Made by a program: the position numbers and the translations under genes. Below are positions 21,994-32,855 of a stretch of 64,000 bases of DNA, piece by piece. The notes under the pieces are model-generated. The model saw nothing but the letters and a program-made list of their open reading frames with translations. It searched no databases and was not told where the DNA came from. The DNA comes from Lumnitzera littorea (lineage: Eukaryota; Streptophyta; Magnoliopsida; Myrtales; Combretaceae), in assembly GCA_024138015.1 (NCBI GenBank), contig JAMXBB010000004.1:81689613-81753612 (forward strand). The letters run 5' to 3'. How positions within the stretch are numbered: position 1 is the first letter of the stretch; each line of letters starts with the position of its first letter.

Positions 21994-23110
21994 ATGGTTA
22001 AGGGCAAGAAGGAAGCTTTACACCTCAATCAGTGGGTAACTGATTGGATAGGCTCACCGACTTAGAAGCTAGTTTGGTGACTATTATCTAAGAAGATAAA
22101 CAACGAGCTAAAAATAGCCCAACGTAACGATGTTAGTAGCAAGAGTAAGATAATGGCTAGTTTGGCCTAGCTAATGTTCTAGCTTGACTACCTCGAGCAG
22201 TAGGAATGGGTAGCGATGCCAAAAGAAGGCTAGCCCTTGAAGAGATTGAGGAGGAAGAGGAAGGAAGCGATGAAGCAAAGGAGTATAAGCCCAAAGAAAG
22301 GAATGTATAAGCCCCTAGAGTTGAAGGGTTGAGGATGCATATTCGAAACTTTTTTGGAAGTGGTGATGCCAAGGACTACCTAGATTGGGTTGATAAGATT
22401 GAAAAGTAGTTTGAATACTACAAAGTGCATGATAATGCAAAGGTTAGACTTGCTATGTTGGAGTTTATTGGTTATGCCTCCCTATAATGGAAAAACTTGC
22501 AAGCTACCTAACAAAGAGAAGGAGAACGAGAACGAGAACGAGAACGAGAATGAGAAATTAGGAGTTAGGATGAGATGAAGAGAGTCATGAGGAGAAGGTT
22601 TGTGCTAAGTTACTATCTGTAGGAAGCTTTCAAAAGGTTGTAGGAATTGAGGCAAGGGGAATCGACTGTTGAAGCTTATGTCAAGGAATTCCAGATGTTG
22701 ATGATTCGATATGAAGTCAGTAAGCCAAAAGATCGAACTGTATCCCGATTCATCAGTAGATTAAAATACGAGATTAGAGATATCCTAGAAACCATGGATA
22801 TTAGGACACTTGATGACATAATCCGAGCTACTTGGTAGATTGAAAGGCACCGAATAAGAAGGTTCCAACCACTAATCAACCGACCTAGCAGTAACTAAAC
22901 TGTTTTGAGCAAACTTATGTGAACGGAACTAAGTAAGGTTGTTGAGATTCGACTTGCTCAAACTACTTAAGTAAAGGAAAAGAAAGTCTTGAGGAAGTTT
23001 AAGAAAGGCTAGAGTTTGGGGAGGAAGGCGAGTGAGATCAAGTGTTTCAAATGCTAAGGATTTGGATATATGGTCACTTAGTGCTTGAATAAAAGAACTA
23101 TCGTGATCCG
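21994..23110 (+). pseudogene. Gypsy gag, decayed
   Basis: Starts at the ATG at 21994 (MVKGKKEALHLNQW). The capsid region includes GSGDAKDYLDWVDKIEK and YKVHDNAKVRLAMLEFIGYA (about 22360-22480) and GESTVEAYVKEFQML (22650-22700) with ISRLKYEIRDILE, matching the retrotransposon gag domain. A zinc knuckle remnant KCFKC..GFGYM (about 23040-23085) has a stop in it and lacks the usual His. Gag packages element RNA. A hexamer expansion interrupts it at 22515-22549. Stops are mostly TAG/TAA. Confidence 0.8.
22515..22549 (+). repeat. GAGAAC hexamer microsatellite inside gag
   Basis: About five GAGAAC units plus a degenerate GAGAAT. In the gag frame this adds a Glu-Arg run just before the DEMKRVMRRRF stretch, where related gags normally have a short variable linker. 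Confidence 0.8.
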
Positions 23111-23289
23111 AGGCAAGGTGCTAACTGTTGAAGTAGACAGTATTGATGAGGAAGTATAGGAGTTGAAAGATGATAGTTAGGCTAAGCTGTTCGAGGAAGA
23201 AGTTATCTATAGTGAGGAAGGTAACTTTATGCCGACTACTCTAGTGTTAAGGAGTACAATGAGTGTCAGTTCTGTACGCAAAGATGAAC

Positions 23290-23690
23290 AGAGAGAGAGA
23301 ATCTCTTTCACATTGGATGCAAGGTGAATGAGTCACTATGTGCCTTGATAGTTGACAATGGGAGCCACATTAATGTAGCCTATGCATTTATGGTCCAGCA
23401 ATTGAAATTGCCGACTAAGCCCTACCCAAAACCTTATGAGCTTCATTGGCTTAGTGATAAGGGAGCCGTGTAGGTGAACAAACAAGTGTTTGTATCAATT
23501 TGCATTAGCAAATATCGAGATGAAGTGCTCTGTGATGTGCTACCCATGAATGCATTCCACATTCTACTTAGATGACCATAGATGTTTAATCGAGCTGTGG
23601 TATATGACGGAAAGAAGAATACATGTTTTGTAGAGCATGAAGGTAAGAAGATGGAATTAAGTCCTATGATTGGTAAGTAGGTAAAATTCA
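23290..23690 (+). pseudogene. Gypsy aspartic protease domain, decayed
   Basis: The frame reads LCALIVDNGSHINV (about 23335-23376): the catalytic D-[ST]-G has become D-N-G. Next comes LPTKPYPKPYELHWL, then YRDEVLCDVLPMNAFHIL and AVVYDGKKNTCFV, all characteristic of chromovirus proteases that cut the gag-pol polyprotein. One or two stops interrupt the tail. The changed catalytic motif alone would disable it. Confidence 0.75.
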
Positions 23691-23699
23691 TGTGGTCCC

Positions 23700-24843
23700 A
23701 ACTTAATCAAACCTTGAAAAAAGAAGCTATAGATGACCTATTGAAGAAAGGGTATGTGTACGGGTCCCTTAGCTCCTGTGTCGTACCTACCTTATTAGTG
23801 CTAAAGAAAGATGGGTCTTAGAGAATGTGTGTAGATAATTGAATAATCAATTGAATCACCATGAAGTGTAGGTATCCCATACCTAAGCTTGATGACATGT
23901 TAGACGAATTAAGGGGAGCAAGAATGTTCTCTAAGATTGACCTCAAATTTGGATTCCATCAAATCCGAATGTACAAAGGCGATGAGTGGAAGATTGCATT
24001 CAAAACATGCCATGGATTATACGAGCAGCTTGTAATGCCGTTTGGACTGTCTTATGTGCCGAGAACATTTATGCACTTGATGAATCATGTGCTTTGAGAC
24101 TTATTAGGAAAGTTTATCATAGTTTATTTTAACGACATCTTGGTGTATAGTCTTAACTTGAAGATTTACTGGTGACATCTTCGAAGAGTCTTTGGAAAAC
24201 TTTAAGTTGAACAACTCTATGCTGAAAAACTCTACGCTAATATGAAGAAGTGTAACTTTTGCTAACCCGAAGTGATATTCTTGGGGTTTGTTGTAAATGG
24301 TAGTAACATATGAGTTGATGAAGAGAAGATTAGAGCGATCACCGAATGGCTAGTACCGACAACTTCAGCAAATGCGAGGAGTTTTCACGGCTTAGCATCA
24401 TTTTATTGCAGGTTTATAAGAAATTTTAGTACAATTGTGGTCCCACTCAAAGTTTTTCAAGTAGGGAGAGAAGGAGTAAGGAGTTTCGAGGAGGTGAAAG
24501 AGAGGCTAACCATAGCCCCTGTCTTAGCTTTGCTAAGCTTTGACAAAGTTTTTCAAGTAGAATGTGATGCGTCTGAACTAGGCATAGGTGCCATGCTGAT
24601 GTAAGAAGGCCAACCTATTACTTACTTTAGCGAGAAACTTTGAGAAGCTATACTTAACTATTTTCTCTAGAACAAGGAGTTTTACTCCTTAATACGAGCC
24701 CTAACGGTATAATAACACTATTTGTTATTTAAGGAATTTGTGATCCATACCAACCATAAATCCTTAAGATATCTAAAGAGATAACCGAAGTTGTCTTAAA
24801 GACAGGCCAAATGGGTCAAGATCATGGAGGGATTTTTCTCTTA
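23700..24843 (+). pseudogene. Gypsy reverse transcriptase and RNase H, decayed
   Basis: Reverse transcriptase: LLKKGYVYGSLSSCVVPTLL, KKDGS then a stop where Trp is expected (23819-23821), KCRYPIPKLDDMLDELRGA, FSKIDLKFGFHQIRM, MPFGLSYVPRTFM, and VYFNDIL (about 24120), where the catalytic F-D-D has become F-N-D. RNase H: FQVECDASELGIGAML, ITYFSEKL, EFVIHTNHKSLRYL and AKWVKIMEGFFSY, the last ending at the inversion breakpoint. These enzymes copy the element RNA to DNA. Changed active-site residues and stops show inactivation. Confidence 0.85.
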
Positions 24844-24844
24844 T

Positions 24845-25084
24845 AGAACAGGTCAGGATATACAATCTCCTCTTTCTAAACAAGTATCCATCCTCCCTAT
24901 AATAGTTGTCCAGAGTTTGTCCCTCTTCACACCAGGTATAAATAGGACCAAAGTGTAGATCCTTAGCATACAACTTCTTTATTGTTGAAAAATAAAGTAG
25001 CCTTGTTTGCGGTTCAATTAGGAGGGTATGTTATCTCAATAGGGCGTCGACCATTGTGTTGTTCTTCTTATTCTTATATTTCAT
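24845..25084 (-). pseudogene. Inverted internal segment: RNase H tail to integrase zinc domain
   Basis: Read on the - strand, this piece gives MKYKNKKNNTMVDALLR (the usual KYKKGK.N.VADALSR), then LYAKDLHFGPIYTWC, NYYREDGYLFRKRRLYIL and CSIRE, the start of the integrase N-terminal zinc domain. It is exactly the part missing from the + strand frame between FFSY (ending 24844) and HERGLIRYF (starting 25083). The right breakpoint lies in the palindrome TTCATGAA (25081-25088). The left one lies near TTCTCTTATAGAA. Confidence 0.82.
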
Positions 25085-26150
25085 GAAAGAGGATTAATAA
25101 GATACTTCAGCTAGTGCCAAACCCATAAGGTACTCTCATCTAGATTCTTTTGGCCAAGGATAAAGAGAGATGTCCAATTCATATCGGAAAGGTATGCAAC
25201 TTGCCGAAAAGTGAAGAGCTGTACTAAATAAGGACATTATCTATCCTTGCCCATCCCAACCAAACCCTAGTCCGAGCTAAGTATGGACTTCATGTTAGGG
25301 TTATTAAGGACGTCTCGAGGGAAGAACTCCATCATAGTGGTAGTAGATTGATTTAGCAAGATGCCACATTTTGTGCCTTGTTCCAAAACTAATGACGCTT
25401 TGGCTATCTCTTTTCTTTTCTTGCAAGAAATAATCAAGCTTCACGGGGTTCCTAAGACCATTTTTTCGAACTGAGACCCAAAGTTCATGAGCCACTTCTG
25501 GAGGACACTATGGAGGCGAATGGGAACTAAGATATTGTACAATACGTCCTACCATCCACAAATCGATGGATAGACTGAGGTTGTCAATAGAACATTAGGA
25601 ACTTTGGTATAGGTTGCTGTTAAATGGAACATGGGTGATTGGGATCTGTGCTTGCCAATCATTGAATTTGCTTACAATAGGATAGCCCATAGCGTAACGA
25701 ATAAGTCTCCCCTTGAAGTAGCTTATAGGTTTAACCTTGAGATTCTAATGGATCAAATTCCCCTATTGAGACCCGATGATGACCTGCCAATTGTAGAGAG
25801 GGTTGAGGCCATCAGAGCTATGCACTAAATGGTAGTGGAGCAATTAAGCTAAGCTACTATTAAGCTTGAGAGGAAGGCTAAGGACGGAAAAAGAGAGAAT
25901 TCTAACCATGTGATTTAGTTTGGATACCTCAATAAGGAACAATTCCCAAATTTCAGGAAGAGTAAGTTGTCTCCTAGGGTCGATGAACCTTTCAAGGTGC
26001 TTGAAAAGATCAATCCTAATGCTTACCAGATTGAATTACCTAAGGATTATGAAGTCTCAAACTCCTCAACATTGTCGATCACCAACAATACCTTCCCGAG
26101 GACAAGCAATCTGGGGCTGAGCCAGATTTGATCCCTAATCTCAAATAGCC
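25083..26150 (+). pseudogene. Gypsy integrase, decayed
   Basis: Resumes with HERGLIRYF and RFFWPRIKRDVQ, then the DDE core: LSMDFMLGLLRTSRG, VVVD.FSKMPHFVPC, KLHGVPKTIFSN, DPKFMSHFWRTLW, YHPQIDG and TEVVNRTLGTL, followed by WDLCLPIIEFAYN and KSPLEVAY (25630-25725). The C-terminal part has KLSPRVDEPFKVLEKINPNAYQ. The second catalytic Asp (SDRD) reads SN-stop-D. Integrase inserts the cDNA into chromosomes; CRM types may carry a targeting tail, none recognised here. The frame ends near the polypurine tract. Confidence 0.83.
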
Positions 26151-26159
26151 TAGAGGGGA
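26151..26159 (+). other. Polypurine tract
   Basis: TAGAGGGGA directly upstream of the 3' LTR start TGATAGGG; primes plus-strand DNA synthesis. Confidence 0.7.
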
Positions 26160-27074
26160 TGATAGGGATCATTGACCAATCATGCACTCTTGAGCTCATT
26201 GGCTTGTCCAGTTGGCTTGTCGAGTTGTTTAAGGTGAGTTAAGCGTTGAGGAGCAATGCATTTCTCAATCTAACTTACCGAATTACTTTGCAATCAACCA
26301 ACATGCTAAGCCGACCCCTCCATAATAGACCCTAGTATATGCATCAAATCAAGATATAATTAACCTCACCAGTATCAAAGATGAGCTAACAACTATTAGG
26401 AGTCGATCATCCGAGGCTAACTCGAAAATGAGTTACCCCTTAAGTCAACCTTGGTTTAGTCCCAACTGTTCAAGCAATCAAATTGCTAATACCGACCATT
26501 CTTGATTGGAATTCTCCCCTACTTGGATAACAATGTCATGGGGACCATAGAATTAGCAAACCATGCATGCGCTATCCTTTTTCTAACATCAGTACTGTCC
26601 TTTTTGATAAAGTACATTCTTTTTGCATGATTACATTAATACTCCTATAAATTATTCTCCTTTTTCCTTAGCTAGTAAGGATCCTTTTTTGTAATTTCCT
26701 ATAACTTAAGACTTACCCTAATTTGGTATTATAAATACTTGCAGATTGTAATAGCTATAAGGACAACATACAGAGAATACACTAAACTTTTACACTCTCT
26801 TAAGCTAAGTGTTCTTCTATTTACTTTTGAGCTACTCTTATCTAGCCCATTGACTGTGGATTAGTAGTGAGTGACCTCCGACCATACTTGTACATCATAT
26901 CAAGTATAACTTAAGCTCGTATAAGGTGTTGGTGCGTCATATCCATCATTAATGCACGGGAACCCCTACTCAACCTTTGACTCTCATTTATCCTTTAGAC
27001 CATCTTGTGGATCGGACCCACCCCTTGGTTATGCATGATATTGGGCTCGTGTGTTCATCCACTGACCCGTATCA
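26160..27074 (+). repeat. 3' LTR of gypsy element
   Basis: Starts TGATAGGGATCATTG and ends GTATCA. Colinear with the 5' LTR but with a deletion near 26290 and many transitions. Confidence 0.88.
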
Positions 27075-27079
27075 TTTAT
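27075..27079. repeat. Right 5-bp target-site duplication of gypsy element
   Basis: TTTAT, identical to 20673-20677. Confidence 0.8.
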
Positions 27080-28260
27080 AGTGTAAGAGCTAACCTACTA
27101 GGGATACATGTCACCTTGGGGTTCATCCATACTTGCCGTTAGCAGAGGGCATGCGTTGAGGGGGTAACATAGTGGTTCTGGATGTTGGTCGGCCATGACC
27201 ATGCTGGTAACCATGTTTGGAGCTCTATCATTCTCAAAGGATGTTGAGTGTGTTGGCCATACTACAAATGTCAGGCCGCAATTAATGAGGGGAAGAGAGG
27301 TGTAAGTACTAAAGACAAATGACTCTATGGATAGAGATGAGAAGTTCCTAACAACTCGAGGGCAGCGGTTTAACTTCCTAAAAGCACTTGTTAAGGAGGG
27401 AGCATCTTCGAGTAGCAAGTGTAGACTTAGGGGCCTAGAAGGGCATCATTGCCCGAGTGTGCCTAAGCAAGTGGTCAAGTCCTTAGGGACTTGGTGCCTA
27501 GAGAGTAGGTCTCTAAGGTGCATGTGAGCAAGCTAAGTGCTCGACTGCAATGATATGCTTGTGTGAGATGAAGCACCTAGTCGCTCAACTATCAATGGGC
27601 TTTGGAAGGCCTTTACTCAAGTTGGGCCTTGGGCCAACCTAAAATAAAGTATTAACACTTGTCCTCCCACTCTCCTCAATGTCGAGGAAGCGAAGAGAGT
27701 AAGTTCACTAGGAATTTAGGCCTGAGGCATCAATGCTTTTGTTTTGAGCAGGGTATCTAGGTGCATCGCCAGCTGAAGTGATGCCTGACACATTTGACAG
27801 GATCTATTATGATATGCAGTAACCCTGATGTGATTGATGTGACCATTGAACTGCTCGAGACACAATGGTAGTGATTTAGGAAGAGTGATGTGCATTAATG
27901 ACTCCTTCAAAAAGACTTAACATGTGGGTTGTCAACATGCATGGCCATGTCAACAAATCCACATTTGTGGGGAATTTAGGCAATTAATTATCAAATAGGG
28001 ACCATAAGTAGCTAGGATGCCATGCATGTCTAAGGCTCCAAGTAGTTGGTACACATTCTTGTAATGAAGAAAATTGTTCATTTTCTCTTTGTTGCCTATC
28101 TATATAAAGGCCACTTAGGCCCCTCATTTCTCACTTTCACTTTCACACAAGGGGAAACTCTGCCAAAATTCCGTCTTGAGAGCTTTTCCCAGTTTTAAAG
28201 TTCTTCACTTAATTTTCTTTGAGTTTTCATTCTTTTTGTGAGTTGAGGATAGCTGATCAG
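27080..28260 (+). repeat. Older LTR-like sequence (right part) with TATA box
   Basis: Continues the DNA interrupted at 20677. A TATA box (CTATCTATATAAAGGCC, about 28086-28102) is followed by CCCTCATTTCTCACTTTCAC and a T-rich leader, a typical LTR promoter/leader arrangement pointing toward the coiled-coil ORF downstream. No second LTR copy was found in the window. The stretch 27100-27700 has no credible gene. Confidence 0.45.
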
Positions 28261-28589
28261 AGGTCTCAAGGTGAGCATCTAACTACTTTCGACTTAAGAT
28301 GAAGGATATGATGAGTTAATCCTTGAACAACGACAATAGTGGCAACTAATGACGATGCGGTCATAGTGTTACTAAGCTAGGCTGAAAGAAGAGTGTTTGT
28401 CACCTCAAAACCTTAAGATGTCTATGCCCTGAATGGCAAAGAGGAGGAAGCTAAGCATGGTCTGTGCACAATGAACAGCAACGAGCATGCTTGTGCTTGT
28501 GTTAATTATATTGACAATGATGAGAAGCAGAGGTAGTTTCTTTTTTACTGATTTTGCCTAAGTCTTTGTTTATGTTTGTAGAGATGTAG

Positions 28590-29961
28590 ATTCTTGTCAA
28601 GAAGATGAAGGAAAAGCTGTTAACTATCCAGAAGAAGAAGATTTAGGAGGCGGTAGCCTTGAAGAAAAGGAAAGGTGCGGCTATGGAGGGGGAGGGGCTA
28701 AGCAAGAGGCATCCCCCAAAGAAGAGCAAGAAAGGCAGTAGGTAATAGACTATCACCAAGTCTATTCGAGTTATGGTGACGGGGGTTCCACACGCTATTG
28801 TTGCCTTGTTGAGCACAAAGGCTACCTCGAGTCATGTAATGTCCGTGTCAACTAGCATGGTTAGTTAAATTGTGAAAATTCTAAAGCCCCAACAAGTTGA
28901 GGAGATTGGGGAGGCTGGTTTGGGAGGTAACCTAGTAAGACGTCATAGGTTAGCAAGGCAGGCATATTCCAAGTGCAGGAGCAAAAGGGTAACTCTGACG
29001 CTATTCCTTAAGATGTTAGGGTCCAAGCCATAGATATCCCTAATGATGATGAGACCGTACGATTAGTAGCTTAAGATAAGCAACCAATAGAGTAGTTAGA
29101 GCCTAAACAGTCTCATGACTTGGCTCTTAGGCCATTAGGGTGCATAGTGGAGCTTAAGGTTAGGTTTGGTTGGATACTTGGGGGAAAGAATGATGTGGAG
29201 GCTTCCTTGGAGATGCTATGTAGGTATATTGAGGTAAGTAAACTTAACTGTTTTTCTCTAAGTGTTTTATTGTGTTCACCTGACTTAAATTGCTTATCTT
29301 TTGCATAGTTGTATGATATGTTGGACTTTGTGCTTGCATACAATTGCAACTATCAACAATCAATTACTTAAGAGAGGAGGAACTGCTGAAGGTAGAGGAG
29401 GGGAGGCTCCGTAGCGCATTGGATGAGGAGAAGAGGTAGCTTAATAATCTATTATAGTCGTATAATGATTTGGAGCATCAACATTAGGAGCTTAGGGAGT
29501 AGGTAAAGAAGATGGGGGCTAAGCTAGGTAAGGCCAAAGCTAATGTCAAGGCCTATGAGGAGGAGCTGGGAAAGTTATGGGACAAGCTTGAGGGGAAGCA
29601 AAAGGAATTTGATGGTGCTCGGGCAGCTTTTGGCTAAAGGGAGGCCAAACTTCTAAGAGGGAAGGGGCTTGCCATAGAAGCTTAATGGCACTTATTCCTC
29701 GACTCTTTGGATGATCCTGAGCTTTAGGAGGCTATTAGCGTTGTGAGCTTTGATGTAGCTCGAAGGGTTAGAGACAATGTTCATTAGCAACTGCTGGAGG
29801 CTAACCTGAGCTTTCTATAGTGGCTCAGTCACCTGAAGCCTCTTGCTCAACAAGAGGAGGAGGAGGAGTTTGTGGAGAAGAGAACTAAGGAAGTTAGCGA
29901 TGGAGAGCAGTTTAGCGAAGGAGAGGAGGAGGAAGATGAGGGGAATGTAGTGGTTGATTAA
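28590..29961 (+). pseudogene. Intron-bearing coiled-coil ORF, unrecognised, decayed
   Basis: A coding-like region with three parts: a Lys-rich N-terminal part (about 28605-28740, including KRHPPKKSKKGS); an exon with GCIVELKVRFGWILGGKNDV (about 29140-29200) and MLCRYIE; then a long Glu/Lys/Leu coiled coil (29367-29640), a conserved-looking SLDDPEL..AISVVSFDVARR block (about 29700-29770) and a very acidic tail ending in TAA (29959-29961). From 29367 to the end there is no frameshift but nine stops, seven TAG and two TAA. A plausible intron lies at 29234-29308. The layout recalls the 'putative gypsy type transposon' ORFs of plants, but no domain was confirmed. It is probably the accessory or gag-like ORF of the older LTR element. 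Confidence 0.5.
29234..29308 (+). other. Candidate 75-bp intron
   Basis: GAG|GTAAGT at the donor and TTTTGCATAG at the acceptor, with a T-rich interior. Removing it joins CRYIE to LYDMLDFVLAYNCNY in frame. A single-base shift follows before the coiled coil. Confidence 0.5.
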
Positions 29962-30089
29962 GCCGGGTTAGCCTTGTAGTTTTTCTTTTGTTTTTACATT
30001 GTGTGTAGTTTTAGTCGAGGAAGACTAATGGGGCCTATATCACACTATTAAGTAAGAATACCTATCACATAATAGTATAGAACACTACA

Positions 30090-31383
30090 AAAGTCCTGGT
30101 TGTCGATCCTACGAAGACTATACACTTTCTCACTCATTTTAATTTCTTTTAATCAAATTAAATAGCAATATTGGTGAGGATTGGACAAGTGTTAGAAATA
30201 TAAAATTGAAAAAAGAGTAACTAAATAAGCAATTATAAAATAAAACCAAACAAACAGTAATTTAAATATCTAGATGTTGATCATCGTTAGTGTAACATAT
30301 AGGATCTTTAAGTATTTTAATGAATCTCTTATTTCTATTAATATAGGGATTCAAACATTAATCCAATAGGAATTGTTTCTTTACTAGATTTTGATCCTAG
30401 TTGCATCATACCTGAATGGCTTTTAGAATATGACTTCTTAGAGTAGCATTAAGAATAGGAATCCTGTACATAAGAAAATATTAAATTGATTCCTAAAGAA
30501 ACTTATAACTTATCTCTAAGCTTATAACAAATCTCTTTAATTATGGTAGATCTAATTATGTATTGGCCTCACGACTTCCATAGATAATATCAGATAAATT
30601 AAATTAAGACTCTAGAAATGACAACTTAATTCAAATTAAACACATAATTAAATTAGTAAAAATAAGAAGATTGCGTTAAAACAAAATGATTTTTGTTCAC
30701 TATATTGTTACCTCAATGGCTTATAGATATAGATACTACTGCTTTTAAGTTATAATCATGAAAAAGATGATAACTTACATGGTTACAAAAATATTTCTAC
30801 TCCCTATTCTTTATGGCTTAAACTTTCTCTCTTTCTACAATTATCTATTATCTATTTATATTGTTTGAAAAGAATAATCTTCAAATGGAAAGTGTATAAT
30901 AACAAATTGGATGTATATGGCCAAGAACACGGCCATGGTAGCTAGGCATGAAGACATCTTTGCAATAATTCTTGTGAGAATTGTCTTGAATTTAATTATG
31001 AAGGAAACATGGTTAGGAAACACAATCGTGGTGGGTGACTGTGGTCATGCCTTTGTTTAAAATCCTTCAAAATCCAATCTACAATTTAAAGACAAGGGCT
31101 CTACAGCTAAGGTACACCATTGTGGTGCATACCTAAGGTCATCTTCTTTGCTTGTTTCTTCAACAAATTTTCTTCAATTCTTTCCATCTTCAATTTTTCC
31201 TTGAAATTTGATGAGATCCTTTCGAAAAATCTCCTAAATTCTCATCTTTTCATCAATTGCTTCAATCAAGTCGTGAAATAAAAGTAACTCAATTCAGTAG
31301 CAAATTCAACAAACTTATATTAAAATAGCTCAAAAATATTCAAGAAAATATTAAGTTAGGTGAGTGTAATTTTACACTTATCA
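30090..31383 (-). repeat. Athila-like LTR (- strand)
   Basis: On the - strand it begins TGATAAGTGTAAAATTACAC at 31383, the standard opening of Athila/Tat-type LTRs. Its far end (about 30090-30135) has the complement of TTGTCGATCCTACGAAGACT, a phrase found late in such LTRs. The exact left boundary is not fixed. Confidence 0.6.
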
Positions 31384-32855
31384 AATTTTCCTACAATTAG
31401 ACATTTGCTTGTCCTTAAGCAAATAAATCGAACCTTAACAAGCATTGATAAAAATAAGGATAAGAATTTCCATATTGACTACTATTATTTAGGAGTAGCA
31501 ATAAAAATGGATTGTCCCCACGAATAAAATTCCATCCTCTTTAAAAATTTCTAATCACTTGTTCACTTTTCAATGCATGCTAGATATCAATACTAGAATT
31601 CAATAGCTAATTTCGATAAACTAATATTTGATTATATTATTTAACCAAGGATTCTCTTCTTGAATTTGTCCAATTTTTAGTCAGTTAAGCAAAAACCACA
31701 TATGACTCCCTTCCATTTAGCTAAGATATAAACAAATCTCTCCTAACTCCATTAAGCACTATAATCAGGAGTAAATACATGTTATATCCACTCATCCCCT
31801 GCTCATCCTCCTAGCATAAAGTATTGCTAATAGACTTTTAAATTTAATTAATCACTAAGCTTCATTAGTAATGAGAAAGAACCTTGCTCTTCAAAGGGAC
31901 TTAGGTTGATCCTTGCTTATTCAACTATTCTCATAATTAACATTGATAGCAAGAAAGAACATTGCTTTCTAAGGAATCAAGGCCGATCTTTACTAATATT
32001 TTATTCATTTATCTTTTCGTTTTTTTAAGTAAATTGGTAGTGGAAGAGAATCTCGCTTTTCTGAGAGATTAAGACTTATCCTTACCAATCACTACTCATC
32101 AATTTATTTTTAATTATGCCCTTAGCAAAAAATTGAAATTTAAAGGGGAATTTACAAGTGATAAGTTCCATTTAATTTTTTACTCAAGATTATCGAACTT
32201 AAAAAATCAAAAGAGATAAGCATATATCTAAGTAAATTTATAAAAGTGGCATATAACTAAAGCTCAACTTCAATAATTAAATAGTATCCTAGAATCTTAG
32301 GCTAAATAACGTGCAACTCTCATTTAAAAAAAATTTCACTACTTAATTCCAATATTATGTTCCTTATGCAATAGTGACTTAGGAAAAACTCAATACAATC
32401 ACTATTTCCTTATCAAAGGGAATTGCAAAAATTTTGTCACAATAATTGATGCAAAACAATTTTTACAATGATTCTTAAATAATAGTGTCTAAATAATAGC
32501 ATACCCCTTCCCTAAACTTAATTGAGTACATTGTCCTCAATGCACTGAATTTTGAATCATAGAAAAGGAAATTATTGCTACAATATAGTAGAGAAGATAT
32601 GGAAAAATAATACTCCTCTGAATGTGTAGAATTTGTTTGGATTGTCCATCGAGACTTTTGTTGGATTTTATCAATGTTTAAGATCTATTCAACACACTTA
32701 AATGAAGAGATAAAAGCATATGGGTAAATAAAACTTTTATCAATTCATGAAACTAACAAGAACATGAAAATTGCAAAGGAATTCAATGTTAGGCCTAACT
32801 AAACAATTATTCAAAAGTCACAAAATCTAAACATAAAAATTAACTAGAAATAATC
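31384..32855 (-). other. Athila-like 3' region and decayed polypurine tract
   Basis: Just outside the LTR, the - strand reads TTTGCTTAAGGACAAGCAAA followed by a GTAGGAAAATT tract (about 31384-31425). This corresponds to the conserved GAGGACAAGCAAA...GTGGGGGAATT just upstream of Athila/Tat 3' LTRs. The rest is AT-rich untranslated sequence without a credible frame. Confidence 0.6.

Larger units (their letters stand above)
20678..27074 (+). mobile_element. Ty3/gypsy chromovirus (CRM/Reina-like), structurally complete, decayed
   Basis: A 6.4-kb element with two LTRs (20678-21630, 26160-27074), an initiator-Met PBS, gag, protease, reverse transcriptase, RNase H, integrase, a polypurine tract and a perfect TTTAT duplication. 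The reverse transcriptase wording (FSKIDL, LYEQLVMPFGL, LGKFIIVYF) fits the CRM/Reina branch of chromoviruses. The LTRs are roughly 80% identical by eye with indels, so the insertion is old. A 240-bp internal inversion and many stops show that it is dead. Confidence 0.9.

Noticed and set aside
28533..28581. Second possible intron (GTAGTTT...TTTGTAG)
   Set aside because: 49 bp is shorter than normal plant introns and the frame around it is not clear.
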